Assembly: GCF_024753285.1 (NCBI RefSeq)
Contig: NZ_JANUGW010000010.1
Coordinates: 145,050-209,049 of the forward strand
DNA length: 64,000 nucleotides
Direction of reading: 5' to 3'
From: Massilia pinisoli
GTDB lineage: Bacteria; Pseudomonadota; Gammaproteobacteria; Burkholderiales; Burkholderiaceae_D
In this document: piece by piece, positions 51,842 to 61,328 of the stretch
How positions within the stretch are numbered: the stretch's first letter is position 1
Layout of the letters: each line of letters begins with the position of its first letter
Position numbers and translations under genes: made by a program
The notes under the pieces: model-generated
What the model saw: the letters and a program-made list of their open reading frames with translations, nothing else
The model's database searches: none
Told to the model about the DNA's origin: nothing

Positions 51842-51845
<4 letters not shown>

Positions 51846-52915
51846 CGGACGGATTGCGCGTGCGCCTGCGCCTGGACCGCGGCGCGTTTCAATTGGACGT
51901 CGACCTCGACCTGCCGCAGCGGGGCATCAGCGCGCTGTTCGGCCACTCCGGCTCGGGCAAGACGACGATCCTGCGCGCCATCGCCGGCCTGGAACGCGCG
52001 CCCGGCGGCTACGTCGCGTTGGGTAGTGAGGTCTGGCAGGACGATGCGCGCTTCGTGCCCGTGCATGCGCGCGCGCTCGGCTACGTGTTCCAGGAAGCGA
52101 GCCTGTTCCCGCATCTGTCCGTGCGCGCCAACCTGGACTTCGGGCGCAAGCGCGTGCCCGCGCAGGCGCGCCGCTTCGCGCTGGAACCGGTGGCGGCGCT
52201 GCTCGGCATCGAAGGCTTGCTGGACCGGCGCCCGGACGGCCTGTCGGGCGGCGAGCGCCAGCGCGTCGCGATCGCGCGTGCCCTGCTCGCGTCGCCGCGC
52301 CTGCTGCTGATGGACGAACCGCTGGCCGCGCTGGATCTGCGCCGCAAGCAGGAGATCCTGCCGTATCTGGAGCGGCTGCACGAGGAACTGGCAATCCCGA
52401 TCGTCTACGTGAGCCACGCCCCGGACGAAGTGGCGCGCCTGGCCGACCACCTCGTGCTGCTGGACGACGGCAAGGCCGTGGCGAGCGGGCCGCTGACGGA
52501 CACGCTGGCGCGCGTCGACCTGCCGCCCGCCTTCGCCGACGACGCCGGTGTCGTGCTGGAGACGACCTTGGCCGGCCACGAAGAAGACGCCCTGTCGCGG
52601 CTGGAATTCGCGGGCGGCGCGCTGCTGGTGGGCCGGCGTCGCGAAGCCGTCGGCACCCATCTGCGCTGCCGCATTCACGCGCGCGACGTCAGCCTGGCGC
52701 TGGAACGGCCGCACGGCAGCAGCATCGTGAACCGTCTGCCGGCCGTGGTGACGGCCGTCGCCGCCACAGACACGCCCGGTCACGTGCTCGTGCAGCTGCG
52801 GATCGGAGAGTCTCCGGTGCTGGCGCGCATCACGGCCCGCTCGCGCCGCGAACTGGGCATCGCGCCCGGCCAGCAGCTGTGGGCCCAGATCAAGGGCGTG
52901 GCGCTGCTGACCTGA
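51842..52915 (+). CDS. modC: ModC, molybdate ABC transporter ATPase
   Basis: 357 residues. ATPase motifs: Walker [10 protein letters not shown], signature [15 protein letters not shown], Walker [13 protein letters not shown], and [13 protein letters not shown]-terminal TOBE/Mop-like domain (about residues 295-355) may sense molybdate. Overlaps modB by four bases, completing modABC. Confidence 0.95.
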
Positions 52916-52922
52916 TGCCGGT

Positions 52923-53609
52923 TCAGCGCACGCGGCGCATCGACGAGATGCGGTTGCTCATCCGCTGGAGGCCTTCGTAGCGGCCCGGGCCCAGGACGAT
53001 GCATTCACCGCGGAAGTCGGCGTGCTCGCAGAATTCCCAGCGGCCTTCGCGGATGATCATCGAGCTGGCGCGGTCGTTGAAGCCGACGTCGCTCATCGCG
53101 CGCACGTCCTGCGACAGCTGGACTTGGGGGCCTTCGAAGCCGGGGCCCGCGAACATCATCACGTCTGCGCCCCCGCGGTTGCCCCAGCCGCCGCCGCCCT
53201 CGCGATAGCCGCCGCGGTCGTCGTCGCGCCGGCCATCGTGGTCACGGTCGCGCCACTCGTCGCGGTCGTGGTCACGGTCGCGGTCGCGCCAGCGGCCCTC
53301 GCCGCGGTCGACCTGGCGGGCCGACGAGATGGCGTCATTAAAACCCGGCAGCTCGCGGTATTCGCCCGGACCGAATTCGGCGCAGCGGCCGCCGAAGTTC
53401 GCGTGCTCGCACAGCAGCCACGTGCCGGAGCGGATGACGACGCTCGACGCGCGGTCGTTGAAGTTGAGGTCGCCCAGGTTCGTCGCGTCGCGGTCGATCG
53501 TGACGCGTTGACCGCGGAAATTGCTGTCCGAGAACAGGGTCAGTTCGCCGGCAAAGGCGGCGTGAGTGAAAGTTGCCAACACGGCGGCGGCGGCAAGCAG
53601 GCGTTTCAT
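52923..53609 (-). CDS. Secreted protein with two beta/gamma-crystallin-like domains
   Basis: 228 residues with a signal peptide (LAAAAVLATFTHAAFA). Two similar domains: LTLFSDSNFRGQRVTID ... FNDRASSVVIRSGTWLLC, and VMMFAGPGFEGPQVQL ... FNDRASSMIIREGRWEFC. They are linked by an Arg/Asp-rich segment of about 40 residues (RDRDRDHDRDEWRDRDHD). The domains have the crystallin-type D/N-x-x-S-S calcium-binding motif. Likely periplasmic or extracellular calcium-binding. Start with a GAGAAATC ribosome binding site. Confidence 0.9.
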   Translation of the reverse strand: MKRLLAAAAVLATFTHAAFAGELTLFSDSNFRGQRVTIDRDATNLGDLNFNDRASSVVIRSGTWLLCEHANFGGRCAEFGPGEYRELPGFNDAISSARQVDRGEGRWRDRDRDHDRDEWRDRDHDGRRDDDRGGYREGGGGWGNRGGADVMMFAGPGFEGPQVQLSQDVRAMSDVGFNDRASSMIIREGRWEFCEHADFRGECIVLGPGRYEGLQRMSNRISSMRRVR

Positions 53610-53703
53610 GATTTCTCCATCGATGGTCGTGCGCCTTTTATCGGCGCCTGTGCAGTTAACGGCCGCCCGGTCCTCGCGGCTGACAGTTTCCTGTAACAAA
53701 ATC

Positions 53704-54069
53704 CTACACGGAAGTGAGGACGGGGCAGCCAAATCCTGGCCGGTCCAGCTCGCGCGCCAGGTTGGAGCGCAGCGCGGACAGGGCGGCGATGCGCGCGTCG
53801 ATGTCGTCCAGCTTGCGCAGCAGGGCGGTGCGCAGTTGCGGTGCGGCCGCGGCCGGGTCGTCCAGCAGCGGCAGACCCGTCTCGATTTCCGCCAGGGTAA
53901 AGCCGAGCGCCTGCGCCGCGCGCAGGTAGCACAGCCATTGGACGGCTTCCGGCGGATAGTCGCGGTAGCCATTGGCGAGCCGGCGCGACAGCAGCAGACC
54001 GCGCTTCTCGTAGAAGCGCAGGGTGTCCCGGCTGAGTCCTGTGGCGGTGGCGAGTTCTCCGATTTGCAT
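53704..54069 (-). CDS. MerR-family transcriptional regulator
   Basis: 121 residues. N-terminal MQIGELATATGLSRDTLRFYEKRGL helix-turn-helix and YRDYPPEAVQWL wing are characteristic, then an antiparallel coiled coil (LRKLDDIDARIAALSALR). Only one cysteine remains at the end (FGCPVL), so metal sensing is uncertain. Divergent from the four-helix membrane protein gene, with the classical MerR-type promoter between them. Confidence 0.9.
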   Translation of the reverse strand: MQIGELATATGLSRDTLRFYEKRGLLLSRRLANGYRDYPPEAVQWLCYLRAAQALGFTLAEIETGLPLLDDPAAAAPQLRTALLRKLDDIDARIAALSALRSNLARELDRPGFGCPVLTSV

Positions 54070-54093
54070 GCGATAGTGACAACAAGGAAGGAC

Positions 54094-54125
54094 TTGACCT
54101 TGGAGTGTACTCCAGGGTTCATGAT
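54094..54125 (+). promoter_or_regulatory. MerR-type promoter with dyad operator
   Basis: TTGACC (-35) and CATGAT (-10) are separated by 20 bases, longer than normal. The spacer contains CCTTGGAGTGTACTCCAGGG, with TGGAGTGTACTCCA a perfect 14-base palindrome. This overlong spacer with internal dyad is how MerR proteins twist promoters into activity. Confidence 0.85.
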
Positions 54126-54154
54126 TGCCGGAACATTCATTGTCGGGAGTTCCC

Positions 54155-54616
54155 ATGCGCCGTTCCACTTTTCTGACCCTCGTGCGCGCCAGCGCCGCCT
54201 ACGACTTGCTGCTGACGGCGCCGTTCGCCACGCCCTGGACGTTCGCCGTCGCGCACGCCCAGTTGTCCGCCGTGAACGCATCCCTCGGCGGCGCCGCGCT
54301 GCCCGCCTTCGGCCCTTTCCACGTCCTGTTCGCCTGCCTGATGGGGAGCATCGTGCTCGTGTGGTCCGTGCTGCGCCTGCGCGCCCCCAGCGTGGCGCTG
54401 GGCCGCTACGACGGCACGGCGCGGTTCCTGTTCTCGACCTGGATGGCATGGGCGCTGACTGCCAGCGGCGCGCCGCTGCTGTGGCTGTTCCTCGTGCCGG
54501 AATTCTGCTGGGGCGTCGCGCAGTGGCTGCCCGTCGCTCAGGACGACGGCGGCAGCAGCACGGCGCGGGCGCCTTTTACCAACGCGGCGCCCATGCGTTC
54601 CAGCCGCGGCGGCTGA
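54155..54616 (+). CDS. Four-helix membrane protein of unknown function
   Basis: 153 residues with about three or four transmembrane helices (LLLTAPFATPWTFAVA, HVLFACLMGSIVLVWSVL, WMAWALTASGAPLLWLF). Divergent from the MerR gene, so it is the expected target of the dyad promoter. The start ATG at 54155 follows a CGGGAG ribosome binding site. Its end overlaps the convergent argP by 79 bases. Confidence 0.75.
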   Translation: MRRSTFLTLVRASAAYDLLLTAPFATPWTFAVAHAQLSAVNASLGGAALPAFGPFHVLFACLMGSIVLVWSVLRLRAPSVALGRYDGTARFLFSTWMAWALTASGAPLLWLFLVPEFCWGVAQWLPVAQDDGGSSTARAPFTNAAPMRSSRGG

Positions 54617-55434
54617 ATGCGCCACGCGTGCCAATACAGCGTCACATCGACGTGCAGGTGCGGCGTGAGGTCGACGAGCGCCCCGCTGGCGAGCATGTCC
54701 GCGCACTGTTCCAGCGGCAGCAGGCCGTAGCCGAGGCCCAGGCGGATCGCCTGCACGTACGGGTCGCTGGACGGGACGTAATGAAACGGGTACGCGCCCT
54801 CCGGCAGGCCGAAGTGCTGCAGCAGGAACGCCGTCTGCAGCCGGTCGTTGCGGTCGAACACCATCACGGGCGCGCGCCGTGCGGCCTCGCGCGTGATCCC
54901 GCCGGGGAACCAGCGCGCGGCGAAGGCGGGCGCCGCCACCATCCGGTACCGCATCGTGCCGAGCGGACTGACGGTGCAGCCGCGCATCGGCTCCGATTCG
55001 CCCGACACGCAGGCGAGCGCGAGCCCCTGTTCCAGCAGCGCGAACGTGTGCCGCTGGTCGCCCGTGACGAATTCCACGAGCAGCCCTTCCGCGATCAGCA
55101 CGGGCGCCAGCACGGGCAGCAACCAGGTGGCCAGGGTGTCGTTATTGACGGCCAGCGCCACGCGCACGGGGCCCGGATCGCTGTGCTGCTCGGCGAAGAA
55201 TTCGTCTTCCAGCAGCGCGCGCCGGCGGAGGAATTGCAGCAGCCGCATGCCGGGCGCCGTCGGCCGGCAGGGACGGGAGCGGACGAGCAGCGGCGTGCCG
55301 AGGTCGTGTTCCAGCGCGGCGATGCGCTGCGAGATGGCGGACGGCGTCACGTTCAGCCGCGCGGCCGCCTGCTCCAGGCTGCCGCTGTCGACGGCGGCGA
55401 CGAACGCCTCGCTGCGGCGCGGATCGATGTTCAT
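54538..55434 (-). CDS. argP: ArgP/IciA-type LysR regulator
   Basis: 298 residues. N-terminal helix-turn-helix (SLEQAAARLNVTPSAISQRI) and LysR effector domain with PLLVRSRPCRPTAPG and DRNDRLQTAF, typical of ArgP. Controls the lysine/arginine exporter in response to these amino acids. Divergent from the lysE gene, its classical partner. Its end overlaps the convergent membrane protein gene by 79 bases. Confidence 0.9.
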   Translation of the reverse strand: MNIDPRRSEAFVAAVDSGSLEQAAARLNVTPSAISQRIAALEHDLGTPLLVRSRPCRPTAPGMRLLQFLRRRALLEDEFFAEQHSDPGPVRVALAVNNDTLATWLLPVLAPVLIAEGLLVEFVTGDQRHTFALLEQGLALACVSGESEPMRGCTVSPLGTMRYRMVAAPAFAARWFPGGITREAARRAPVMVFDRNDRLQTAFLLQHFGLPEGAYPFHYVPSSDPYVQAIRLGLGYGLLPLEQCADMLASGALVDLTPHLHVDVTLYWHAWRIQPPRLERMGAALVKGARAVLLPPSS

Positions 55435-55450
55435 GGGATTAGCCCAGCTT

Positions 55451-55478
55451 AATGAACTTTAGAATTCATTAATATAAT
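55451..55478. promoter_or_regulatory. argP-lysE divergent operator and -10 box
   Basis: AATGAA-N8-TTCATT inverted repeat at 55451-55470 followed by TATAAT at 55473-55478 on the plus strand. The layout fits ArgP binding upstream of the lysE promoter. Confidence 0.5.
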
Positions 55479-55531
55479 TGATGTGGCCGCGCTTGGCGGG
55501 CATGCTGCTCCGCAATCACAACGGAGTAACC

Positions 55532-56149
55532 ATGTTTTCACAACCCATCTTCCTGCAAGGCCTCGGCATGGGCGCGAGCCTGATCATGCCGATCGGCGCC
55601 CAGAACGCGCACGTCATCCGCACGGGCGTGGCCGGCCGCCACGTCGTGCTGACGGTCGCGTGCTGCGTCCTCATCGACGTCGTCCTGATCGCGCTGGGCA
55701 TGTCCGGCTTCGGCGCGCTGATCGAACATTCGCCTGCGCTGCTGCAGGCGGCACGCTGGGGCGGCGCCGCATTTTTGCTGTGGTACGGCGTGCGCTGCCT
55801 GGCGAGCAGCTGGCGCGGCGCGTCCGTGCCGCAGGCGACCACCGGCCAGGCCGCATCGAGCGCGGCGCGCGCGCTGGGCATCGTGCTCGCGATGTCGCTG
55901 CTGAATCCGCACGTCTACCTGGACACGGTCGTGCTGCTGGGTGCCGTCGGCAGCAGCCTCGCGGCCGGTCACCGCGCGTCGTTCGCGGCTGGCGCGATGA
56001 CGGCGTCGCTGCTGTGGTTTTCCGTGCTGGGGCTGGGCGCGCGCCGCTGCGCGTTCGTGCTGGCGCGGCCCGCCGTGTGGCGCGCCGTGGAAGCGTTCAC
56101 GGGCACGACGATGCTCGTGCTGGCCGCGCTGCTGCTGGCCGAACGCTAG
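55532..56149 (+). CDS. lysE: LysE/ArgO-type amino-acid exporter
   Basis: 205 residues and about six transmembrane helices. Family features: LIMPIGAQNAHVIRTGV near the N-terminus and MSLLNPHVYLDTVVLLG. Exports basic amino acids. An ACGGAG ribosome binding site precedes the ATG. Its stop overlaps the convergent xdhC-like gene. Confidence 0.92.
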   Translation: MFSQPIFLQGLGMGASLIMPIGAQNAHVIRTGVAGRHVVLTVACCVLIDVVLIALGMSGFGALIEHSPALLQAARWGGAAFLLWYGVRCLASSWRGASVPQATTGQAASSAARALGIVLAMSLLNPHVYLDTVVLLGAVGSSLAAGHRASFAAGAMTASLLWFSVLGLGARRCAFVLARPAVWRAVEAFTGTTMLVLAALLLAER

Positions 56150-57135
56150 GCCGCCAGTGTCTTGCCCTGTTCGACCGACATCTGCGCGGGCAGCGCGACG
56201 CCGTTCTTCACGGCCGTGAGTTCGGCGAGGATGGAGATGGCGATCTCATACGGCGTCTTGCTGCCGATGTACAGGCCGATGGGGCCGTGCAGCTTCGCGA
56301 TCTGGTCGTCCGTCAGGTCGAATTCGCGCAGGCGCTCGCGCCGCCGCGCATTGTTGGCGCGCGAGCCGATGGCGCCGACGTAGAACGCGTCCGTCTTCAG
56401 CGCTTCCATCAGCGCGAGGTCGTCCAGTTTGGGGTCGTGGGTGAGGGCGACGACGGCGCTGCGGCTGTCCAGTTTCATCTCCAGCACGACGTCGTCCGGC
56501 ATCGCGTGCACGACGTTCACGCCGGGCAGGTTCCAGCTGGCGCGGTATTCCTCGCGCGGGTCGCACACGGTCACCTGGTATTCGAGGCCGACGGCGATCT
56601 GCGCGAGGAATTGCGACAGCTGGCCGGCGCCGATGATCAGCAGCCGCAGGCGCGGGCCGTGGATCGTGACGAGCGTCGCGCCGTCCATGCGCAGCCGCTC
56701 GTCGGCCCGGCCTTGTTCCAGGTCGACGGCGCCGCTCGCGAGATCGAGCGTGCGTCGCGTGAGCACGCGGCGCTGCGCCAGCGCGAGCAGTTCGTCCATG
56801 CGGCTCCCCGGGCCGAGCGGCTCGACGACGAGCTGGATCGTGCCGCCGCAGGGCAGGCCGAAGCGGTGCGCCTCGTCGGCCGAGATGCCGTACGTGACGA
56901 CTTCCGGCGCCGTACGTACGATGCCTTGTTCGCGCACGACGGCGATCAGGTCGTCCTCGATGCAGCCGCCCGACACCGAGCCGAAGACGACGCCGTCCGC
57001 GCGGATCGCCATCGTGGCGCCTTCCGGCCGCGGGCTCGAACCCCACGTGCGCACGACGGTCACGTACTCGCAGCGCCAGCCGGCCCGCAGCCACTGGTCG
57101 CAGGCGTGCAGCACTTCGAGGTCGATACTGTCCAT
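56146..57135 (-). CDS. XdhC/CoxI-family molybdoenzyme maturation protein
   Basis: 329 residues. The N-terminal XdhC/CoxI part has WGSSPRPEGATMAIRADG and GSVSGGCIEDDL; the C-terminal Rossmann part has LLIIGAGQLSQFLAQIA and DPREEY. These proteins bind and insert sulfurated molybdenum cofactor into xanthine dehydrogenase-type enzymes. No molybdoenzyme gene is next to it, but modABC lies a few kb upstream. Confidence 0.92.
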   Translation of the reverse strand: MDSIDLEVLHACDQWLRAGWRCEYVTVVRTWGSSPRPEGATMAIRADGVVFGSVSGGCIEDDLIAVVREQGIVRTAPEVVTYGISADEAHRFGLPCGGTIQLVVEPLGPGSRMDELLALAQRRVLTRRTLDLASGAVDLEQGRADERLRMDGATLVTIHGPRLRLLIIGAGQLSQFLAQIAVGLEYQVTVCDPREEYRASWNLPGVNVVHAMPDDVVLEMKLDSRSAVVALTHDPKLDDLALMEALKTDAFYVGAIGSRANNARRRERLREFDLTDDQIAKLHGPIGLYIGSKTPYEIAISILAELTAVKNGVALPAQMSVEQGKTLAA

Positions 57136-57339
57136 GATGTCCTTTTTGTTGCCGAACGATAAATCAAACAAGCCCGCCGCCGGACGCGTGCAGGCAGCGT
57201 GCATGCTAACGCAAAACGGCCGGCGACGACGACGCGGCTGTATCTCTAAACGGTTTATATCGTTTCCGACGGACGCCGCCAGCATGCGGGCGCGGGCGGC
57301 GCTATACTCATGGGAATCGCGACCGTCCTGGAGACCACC

Positions 57340-58425
57340 ATGAAACCGGATTTGCTGTCCCTGCTGCGCATCGACCTGCCCATCATCCAGGCCCCGATGG
57401 CCGGCGTCTCGACGGCGGCGCTGGCCGCGGCCGTGTCGGAGGCGGGCGCGCTCGGCTCGATCTCCGTCGGTGCAGGTGACGCAACGCAGGGCCGCGCCGC
57501 CATCGCCGACGTACGCCGCCTGACGGACCGGCCGTTCAACGTCAACGTGTTCTGCCACCGTCCCGCCGCGGCCGACGCCGCGCGTGAAGCGGCCTGGCTC
57601 GACTACCTCGCACCGCACTTCGCGGCCAACGGCGCGCAGCCGCCGGCCGCGCTGCGCGAAATCTACAAGAGCTTCGTCGACGACGACGACATGCTCGAGG
57701 TGATCCTGGAAGCCCGTCCGGCCGTCGTCAGCTTCCACTTCGGCCTGCCGGACGCGCACCGCATCGAGGCGCTGAAGGATGCGGGCATCGTGCTGCTGGG
57801 CAGCGCGACGTCGGTGGCGGAAGCGAGACAAGTGGAGGCCGCCGGCATCGACGCCGTCGTCGCGCAGGGCTACGAGGCCGGCGGCCACCGCGGGCTGTTC
57901 GATCCGGAGCGCGGCGACCCGGCCATCGGCACGTTCGCGCTGACGGAGCTCGTCGCGAGCGCCGTGCGCATTCCCGTGATCGCGGCGGGCGGCGTCATGA
58001 ACGGGGCCGGTATCGCCGCCGCGATGCGCCTGGGCGCCAGCGCTGCACAGATGGGCACTGCGTTCATCCTGTGCCCGGAATCGTCGGCGACGAAGCACCA
58101 CCGCGCGCTGATGCAGGCGGGCGAGGGCGTCATCACGGCCGTGACGGACGTCGTCTCGGGCCGTCCCGCGCGCGGCCTGGTGAACCGCCTGTTCAGCGAG
58201 ATCGGTGCGCCCGGCCATCCGCCGCTGCCCGACTATCCGATCGCCTATGATGCGGTGAAGGCGCTGAACGCGGCCGCCACGAAGGCGGGCAACAGCGACT
58301 TCACGGTGAACTGGGCCGGCCAGGGTTTTCCGCTCGCGCGCGAGCTGCCGGCGGGGGAACTGGTGCGCCTCCTGGGCGAGGAACTGGCGCAGAACGGCTG
58401 GGTGCCTCGTCAGGCGTCCGCGTAG
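57340..58425 (+). CDS. Nitronate monooxygenase/2-nitropropane dioxygenase-like enzyme
   Basis: 361 residues of the NMO flavoprotein barrel. [43 protein letters not shown] and [19 protein letters not shown] with [12 protein letters not shown] match the class with FMN binding and the catalytic histidine in AGGHRG. Oxidises nitronates such as propionate-3-nitronate. Its end overlaps the convergent hypothetical gene by 16 bases. Confidence 0.92.
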   Translation: MKPDLLSLLRIDLPIIQAPMAGVSTAALAAAVSEAGALGSISVGAGDATQGRAAIADVRRLTDRPFNVNVFCHRPAAADAAREAAWLDYLAPHFAANGAQPPAALREIYKSFVDDDDMLEVILEARPAVVSFHFGLPDAHRIEALKDAGIVLLGSATSVAEARQVEAAGIDAVVAQGYEAGGHRGLFDPERGDPAIGTFALTELVASAVRIPVIAAGGVMNGAGIAAAMRLGASAAQMGTAFILCPESSATKHHRALMQAGEGVITAVTDVVSGRPARGLVNRLFSEIGAPGHPPLPDYPIAYDAVKALNAAATKAGNSDFTVNWAGQGFPLARELPAGELVRLLGEELAQNGWVPRQASA

Positions 58426-58841
58426 GCCGCCTCGATCGCTTCCTTGCGCGGCGCGTCCGCGATGTGCACGATGAGCACCGCGTCGAGCGGCAGCACGGGA
58501 TGCGCGGCGCGGTGCTTGGCGAACCAGAACACCTCGTCGATGTCCTCGTCGTCAGGCGCGTGCGACGTGACCAGCACGCGGCGCTCGTCGGGCGCATCCT
58601 CGTAGTCGACGGCTTCCAGCGCGGCGTCGTCGACGGCCTCGGTCCACGCCTCGGCATCCTTGCCCCACGCCTGCACGTAGCGGGCGCCGGATGCGACGAG
58701 CCAGCGTGCCGCGTCCCACAACCACATCTCGGCCACGTCGTCCTCGGCGAGCACGATGGCGAGGAATGGCGGGCGGTTGCCGAGGTCGGGCAGGTCGGCG
58801 TCGGGCGGCAGGTGCAGATAGGCGGTGGTCTGGCGGTGCAT
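58410..58841 (-). CDS. Hypothetical acidic protein
   Basis: 143 residues, no signal peptide, acidic, with many Ala and Asp. Segments such as [23 protein letters not shown] and [20 protein letters not shown] are well-structured, and a conserved DUF is likely, but I do not recognise the family. It converges on the NMO gene. Confidence 0.75.
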   Translation of the reverse strand: MHRQTTAYLHLPPDADLPDLGNRPPFLAIVLAEDDVAEMWLWDAARWLVASGARYVQAWGKDAEAWTEAVDDAALEAVDYEDAPDERRVLVTSHAPDDEDIDEVFWFAKHRAAHPVLPLDAVLIVHIADAPRKEAIEAAYADA

Positions 58842-58979
58842 GGCATCGGTTGCGAGCGGGGTGAGGGCGCCAGCTTACCACCGGCCGCGCAAAACCTGGA
58901 GACAAGTCAACCGGGGCGGCCCGGCTGCGTTACCATCTCGTACCGCCGGGGTCGTCCGGCCATCGATCCGTGGAGTCAC

Positions 58980-59759
58980 ATGAACATCTTCGCTTCCGTG
59001 GCGCTCGCCGCCGCTTCCGTCACAGTCGCGGGCGCCGCCCAGGCCGCCATTCCCGTGTACGGCTTTTTCGTCAAGCACACGTACCCGCATGACCCGCAAG
59101 CCTTCACGCAGGGCCTGTTCTTCAAGGATGGCCAGTTGTACGAGACCACAGGCCGCAAAGGCACGTCGTCGCTGCGCAAGGTCGACCTCAAGACGGGCAA
59201 GGTCGTGCAGAAGAAGGACTTGGCGGACGAGTACTTCGGCGAAGGTTCGACGGCCGTGGGCGACACCATCGTCAACCTGACGTGGCAGTCGAACGTCGGC
59301 TTCCTCTTCGACGCCAGGACGTTCACATTGAAAGGCCGCTTCAACTACAAGGGCGAAGGCTGGGGCCTGGCCAGCGACGCGCACCACGTCTACATGAGCG
59401 ACGGCTCGGCCGAGATCCGCGTGCTCGACCCCAAGACGCTCGACGAGGAGCGCCGCATCAAGGTGACGGCCGAGGGCAAGCCGATCACCCGGCTCAACGA
59501 GCTGGAGGTCGTCGACGGCCAGATCTTCGCCAACGTGTGGGGCACGGACGTCATCGCGCGCATCGACCCGGACAGCGGCAACGTCGTCGGCTGGATCGAC
59601 CTCACGGGCCTGCTGCCGGCCGGCCAGCGCGGCACGCCGGACCCGGACGCCGTGTTGAACGGCATCGCGTACGAACCGAAGCAGCATCGCCTGTACGTGA
59701 CGGGGAAGCTGTGGCCGAAGCTGTTCGAGATCGAGCTCGTACCGATCGAAAAACGTTGA
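58980..59759 (+). CDS. Glutaminyl-peptide cyclotransferase (beta-propeller type)
   Basis: 259 residues with a signal peptide. TYPHDPQAFTQGLFF, YETTGRKGTSSLRKVDL, FGEGSTAVGDTIVNLTW and NELEVVDGQIFANVWGTD match the plant/bacterial-type glutamine cyclotransferase. Converts N-terminal glutamine to pyroglutamate in the periplasm. Start at the ATG at 58980 with a GGAG ribosome binding site. Confidence 0.93.
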   Translation: MNIFASVALAAASVTVAGAAQAAIPVYGFFVKHTYPHDPQAFTQGLFFKDGQLYETTGRKGTSSLRKVDLKTGKVVQKKDLADEYFGEGSTAVGDTIVNLTWQSNVGFLFDARTFTLKGRFNYKGEGWGLASDAHHVYMSDGSAEIRVLDPKTLDEERRIKVTAEGKPITRLNELEVVDGQIFANVWGTDVIARIDPDSGNVVGWIDLTGLLPAGQRGTPDPDAVLNGIAYEPKQHRLYVTGKLWPKLFEIELVPIEKR

Positions 59760-59763
59760 CGCG

Positions 59764-60783
59764 TTACGACGTCACGGCAATGACGACCTTGCCGAAGTGC
59801 GAGCCGGACGCCATGTACCGGTACGCCTCGCGCGCCTGGTCGAACGTAAACACGCGGTCGACGACGGGCTGCAGCCCGGTGATGTCGGCGAAGCGCACGA
59901 CTTTTTCCAGCATCGCGCGGCTGCCGACGAAGATGCCCACGAGGCGCTTGGCGCTGGCCATCAACGTGGCCGGGTTGACGTCGCCGCCGGCGCCGCTCAC
60001 GCTGCCGATGATGGCGACGGTGCCGCCCATCGCGGCGGACGCGATCGACCGGTTCACCGTCCCCTGGCCGCCCACTTCCAGCACGACGTGCGCGCCCATG
60101 CCGCCCGTCGCGCGCAGCACTTCCTCCTGCCATTCCGGCGTCGTGCGGTAGTTGATGACGTGGCGCGCGCCGAGGTCCTTCGCGCGCTGCAGCTTGGCGT
60201 CGCTGGACGACGTGACGATCGTGTCCAGGCCCGCGGCCTTGGCCAGTTGCAGGCCCAGGATGCTCACACCGCCCGTCCCCAGCAGCAGTACCGTATCGCC
60301 TGGCCGGACGGCGTTGGCGGATTCGAAGATGGCATTCCACGCCGTGACGCCGGCGCAGGGCAGGGTGGCCGCGTCGACGTAGCTCATGCCGGCGGGGATG
60401 ATCACGAGCGCGCCCTCGTCCAGCACGACGTCCTCCGCCAGCATGCCGTCGATGTCGCCGCCGAGCGCGTGGCGGGTCTTGTCCGGACCCGTGGCGCCGT
60501 CGTGCCAATGCGGGAAGAACGACGCGACGACGCGGTCGCCGGGCTGCACGCGCGTGACGCCGGGGCCCGTCGCGACGACCTCGCCGGCGCCGTCCGAACA
60601 GGGGATGATGGGGTCGTCGACGGTGACGAGGTAGTTGCCGCCGGCGACCATCAGGTCGCGGTAGTTCAGCGAGACGGCGTGCACGCGGACGCGCACTTCG
60701 CCGGTGCCAAGTTCACGGTCGGGGAAATCCACGCATTGCAGCCCGTCGATACCCTCGCCGGGTAGGATCTGGTAAGCCCGCAT
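59764..60783 (-). CDS. Zinc-type alcohol dehydrogenase family NAD(P)-dependent oxidoreductase
   Basis: 339 residues. GroES-like part with NYRDLMVAGGNY and IPCSDGAGEVVATG, then the cofactor-binding LLLGTGGVSILGLQLAK. The zinc-ligand cysteine cluster is absent, so it is closer to quinone oxidoreductase-like members. Ends five bases from the convergent cyclotransferase. Confidence 0.9.
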   Translation of the reverse strand: MRAYQILPGEGIDGLQCVDFPDRELGTGEVRVRVHAVSLNYRDLMVAGGNYLVTVDDPIIPCSDGAGEVVATGPGVTRVQPGDRVVASFFPHWHDGATGPDKTRHALGGDIDGMLAEDVVLDEGALVIIPAGMSYVDAATLPCAGVTAWNAIFESANAVRPGDTVLLLGTGGVSILGLQLAKAAGLDTIVTSSSDAKLQRAKDLGARHVINYRTTPEWQEEVLRATGGMGAHVVLEVGGQGTVNRSIASAAMGGTVAIIGSVSGAGGDVNPATLMASAKRLVGIFVGSRAMLEKVVRFADITGLQPVVDRVFTFDQAREAYRYMASGSHFGKVVIAVTS

Positions 60784-60863
60784 CGCACCTCCGTCGGTTG
60801 GTCGTCCGTCCACGCGGGACGGGACGCCATTGTCGCCGCAACGCGCCCATGCGCGGCGCACGC

Positions 60864-61328
60864 CTACATCGGCTTGGCCACCATCAACCAGAAGATGACG
60901 ACGAACGCGATGAACGCGGGCACGCCGAGTCCGGCCCAGGTGAAGAAGTAGCGCCAGTAAAGCGGCGGCAGGTCGGTGCCGGCGCGGGCGGCGTCGGCCG
61001 CGATGTCGCGCAGGCGCATCTGCAGCCAGACGACGGGCAGCCAGCACGCGCCCGCCAGCACGTACAGCACCACCGACCACATGAGCCAGCGGCTGTGCAG
61101 CGGATAGCCGGCCAGGTGCACCATGTAGAACCCGGTGGCCGGTTGGATGACGGCCGTCGTCGCCGTGAACAGCCAGTCCGCGATCACGACATAGCGGCTG
61201 ACGACGGCGATCGCGCGCACGTCGCGGCTCACGTTCGCAAACAGCATGTACCACGCCGAGCCGATGCCCGTGCCGAACAAAAAGGTCGACGACAGGATGT
61301 GCAGCCATTTCACGACGACGTAGTCCAT
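60864..61328 (-). CDS. DUF2269 membrane protein
   Basis: 154 residues, four transmembrane helices. DUF2269 features: VVKWLHILSSTFLFGTGIG, RYVVIADWLFTATTAVIQPATG. Overlaps the end of the preceding epimerase-like gene by one base (61328), so the two are co-transcribed and probably translationally coupled. Confidence 0.9.
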   Translation of the reverse strand: MDYVVVKWLHILSSTFLFGTGIGSAWYMLFANVSRDVRAIAVVSRYVVIADWLFTATTAVIQPATGFYMVHLAGYPLHSRWLMWSVVLYVLAGACWLPVVWLQMRLRDIAADAARAGTDLPPLYWRYFFTWAGLGVPAFIAFVVIFWLMVAKPM

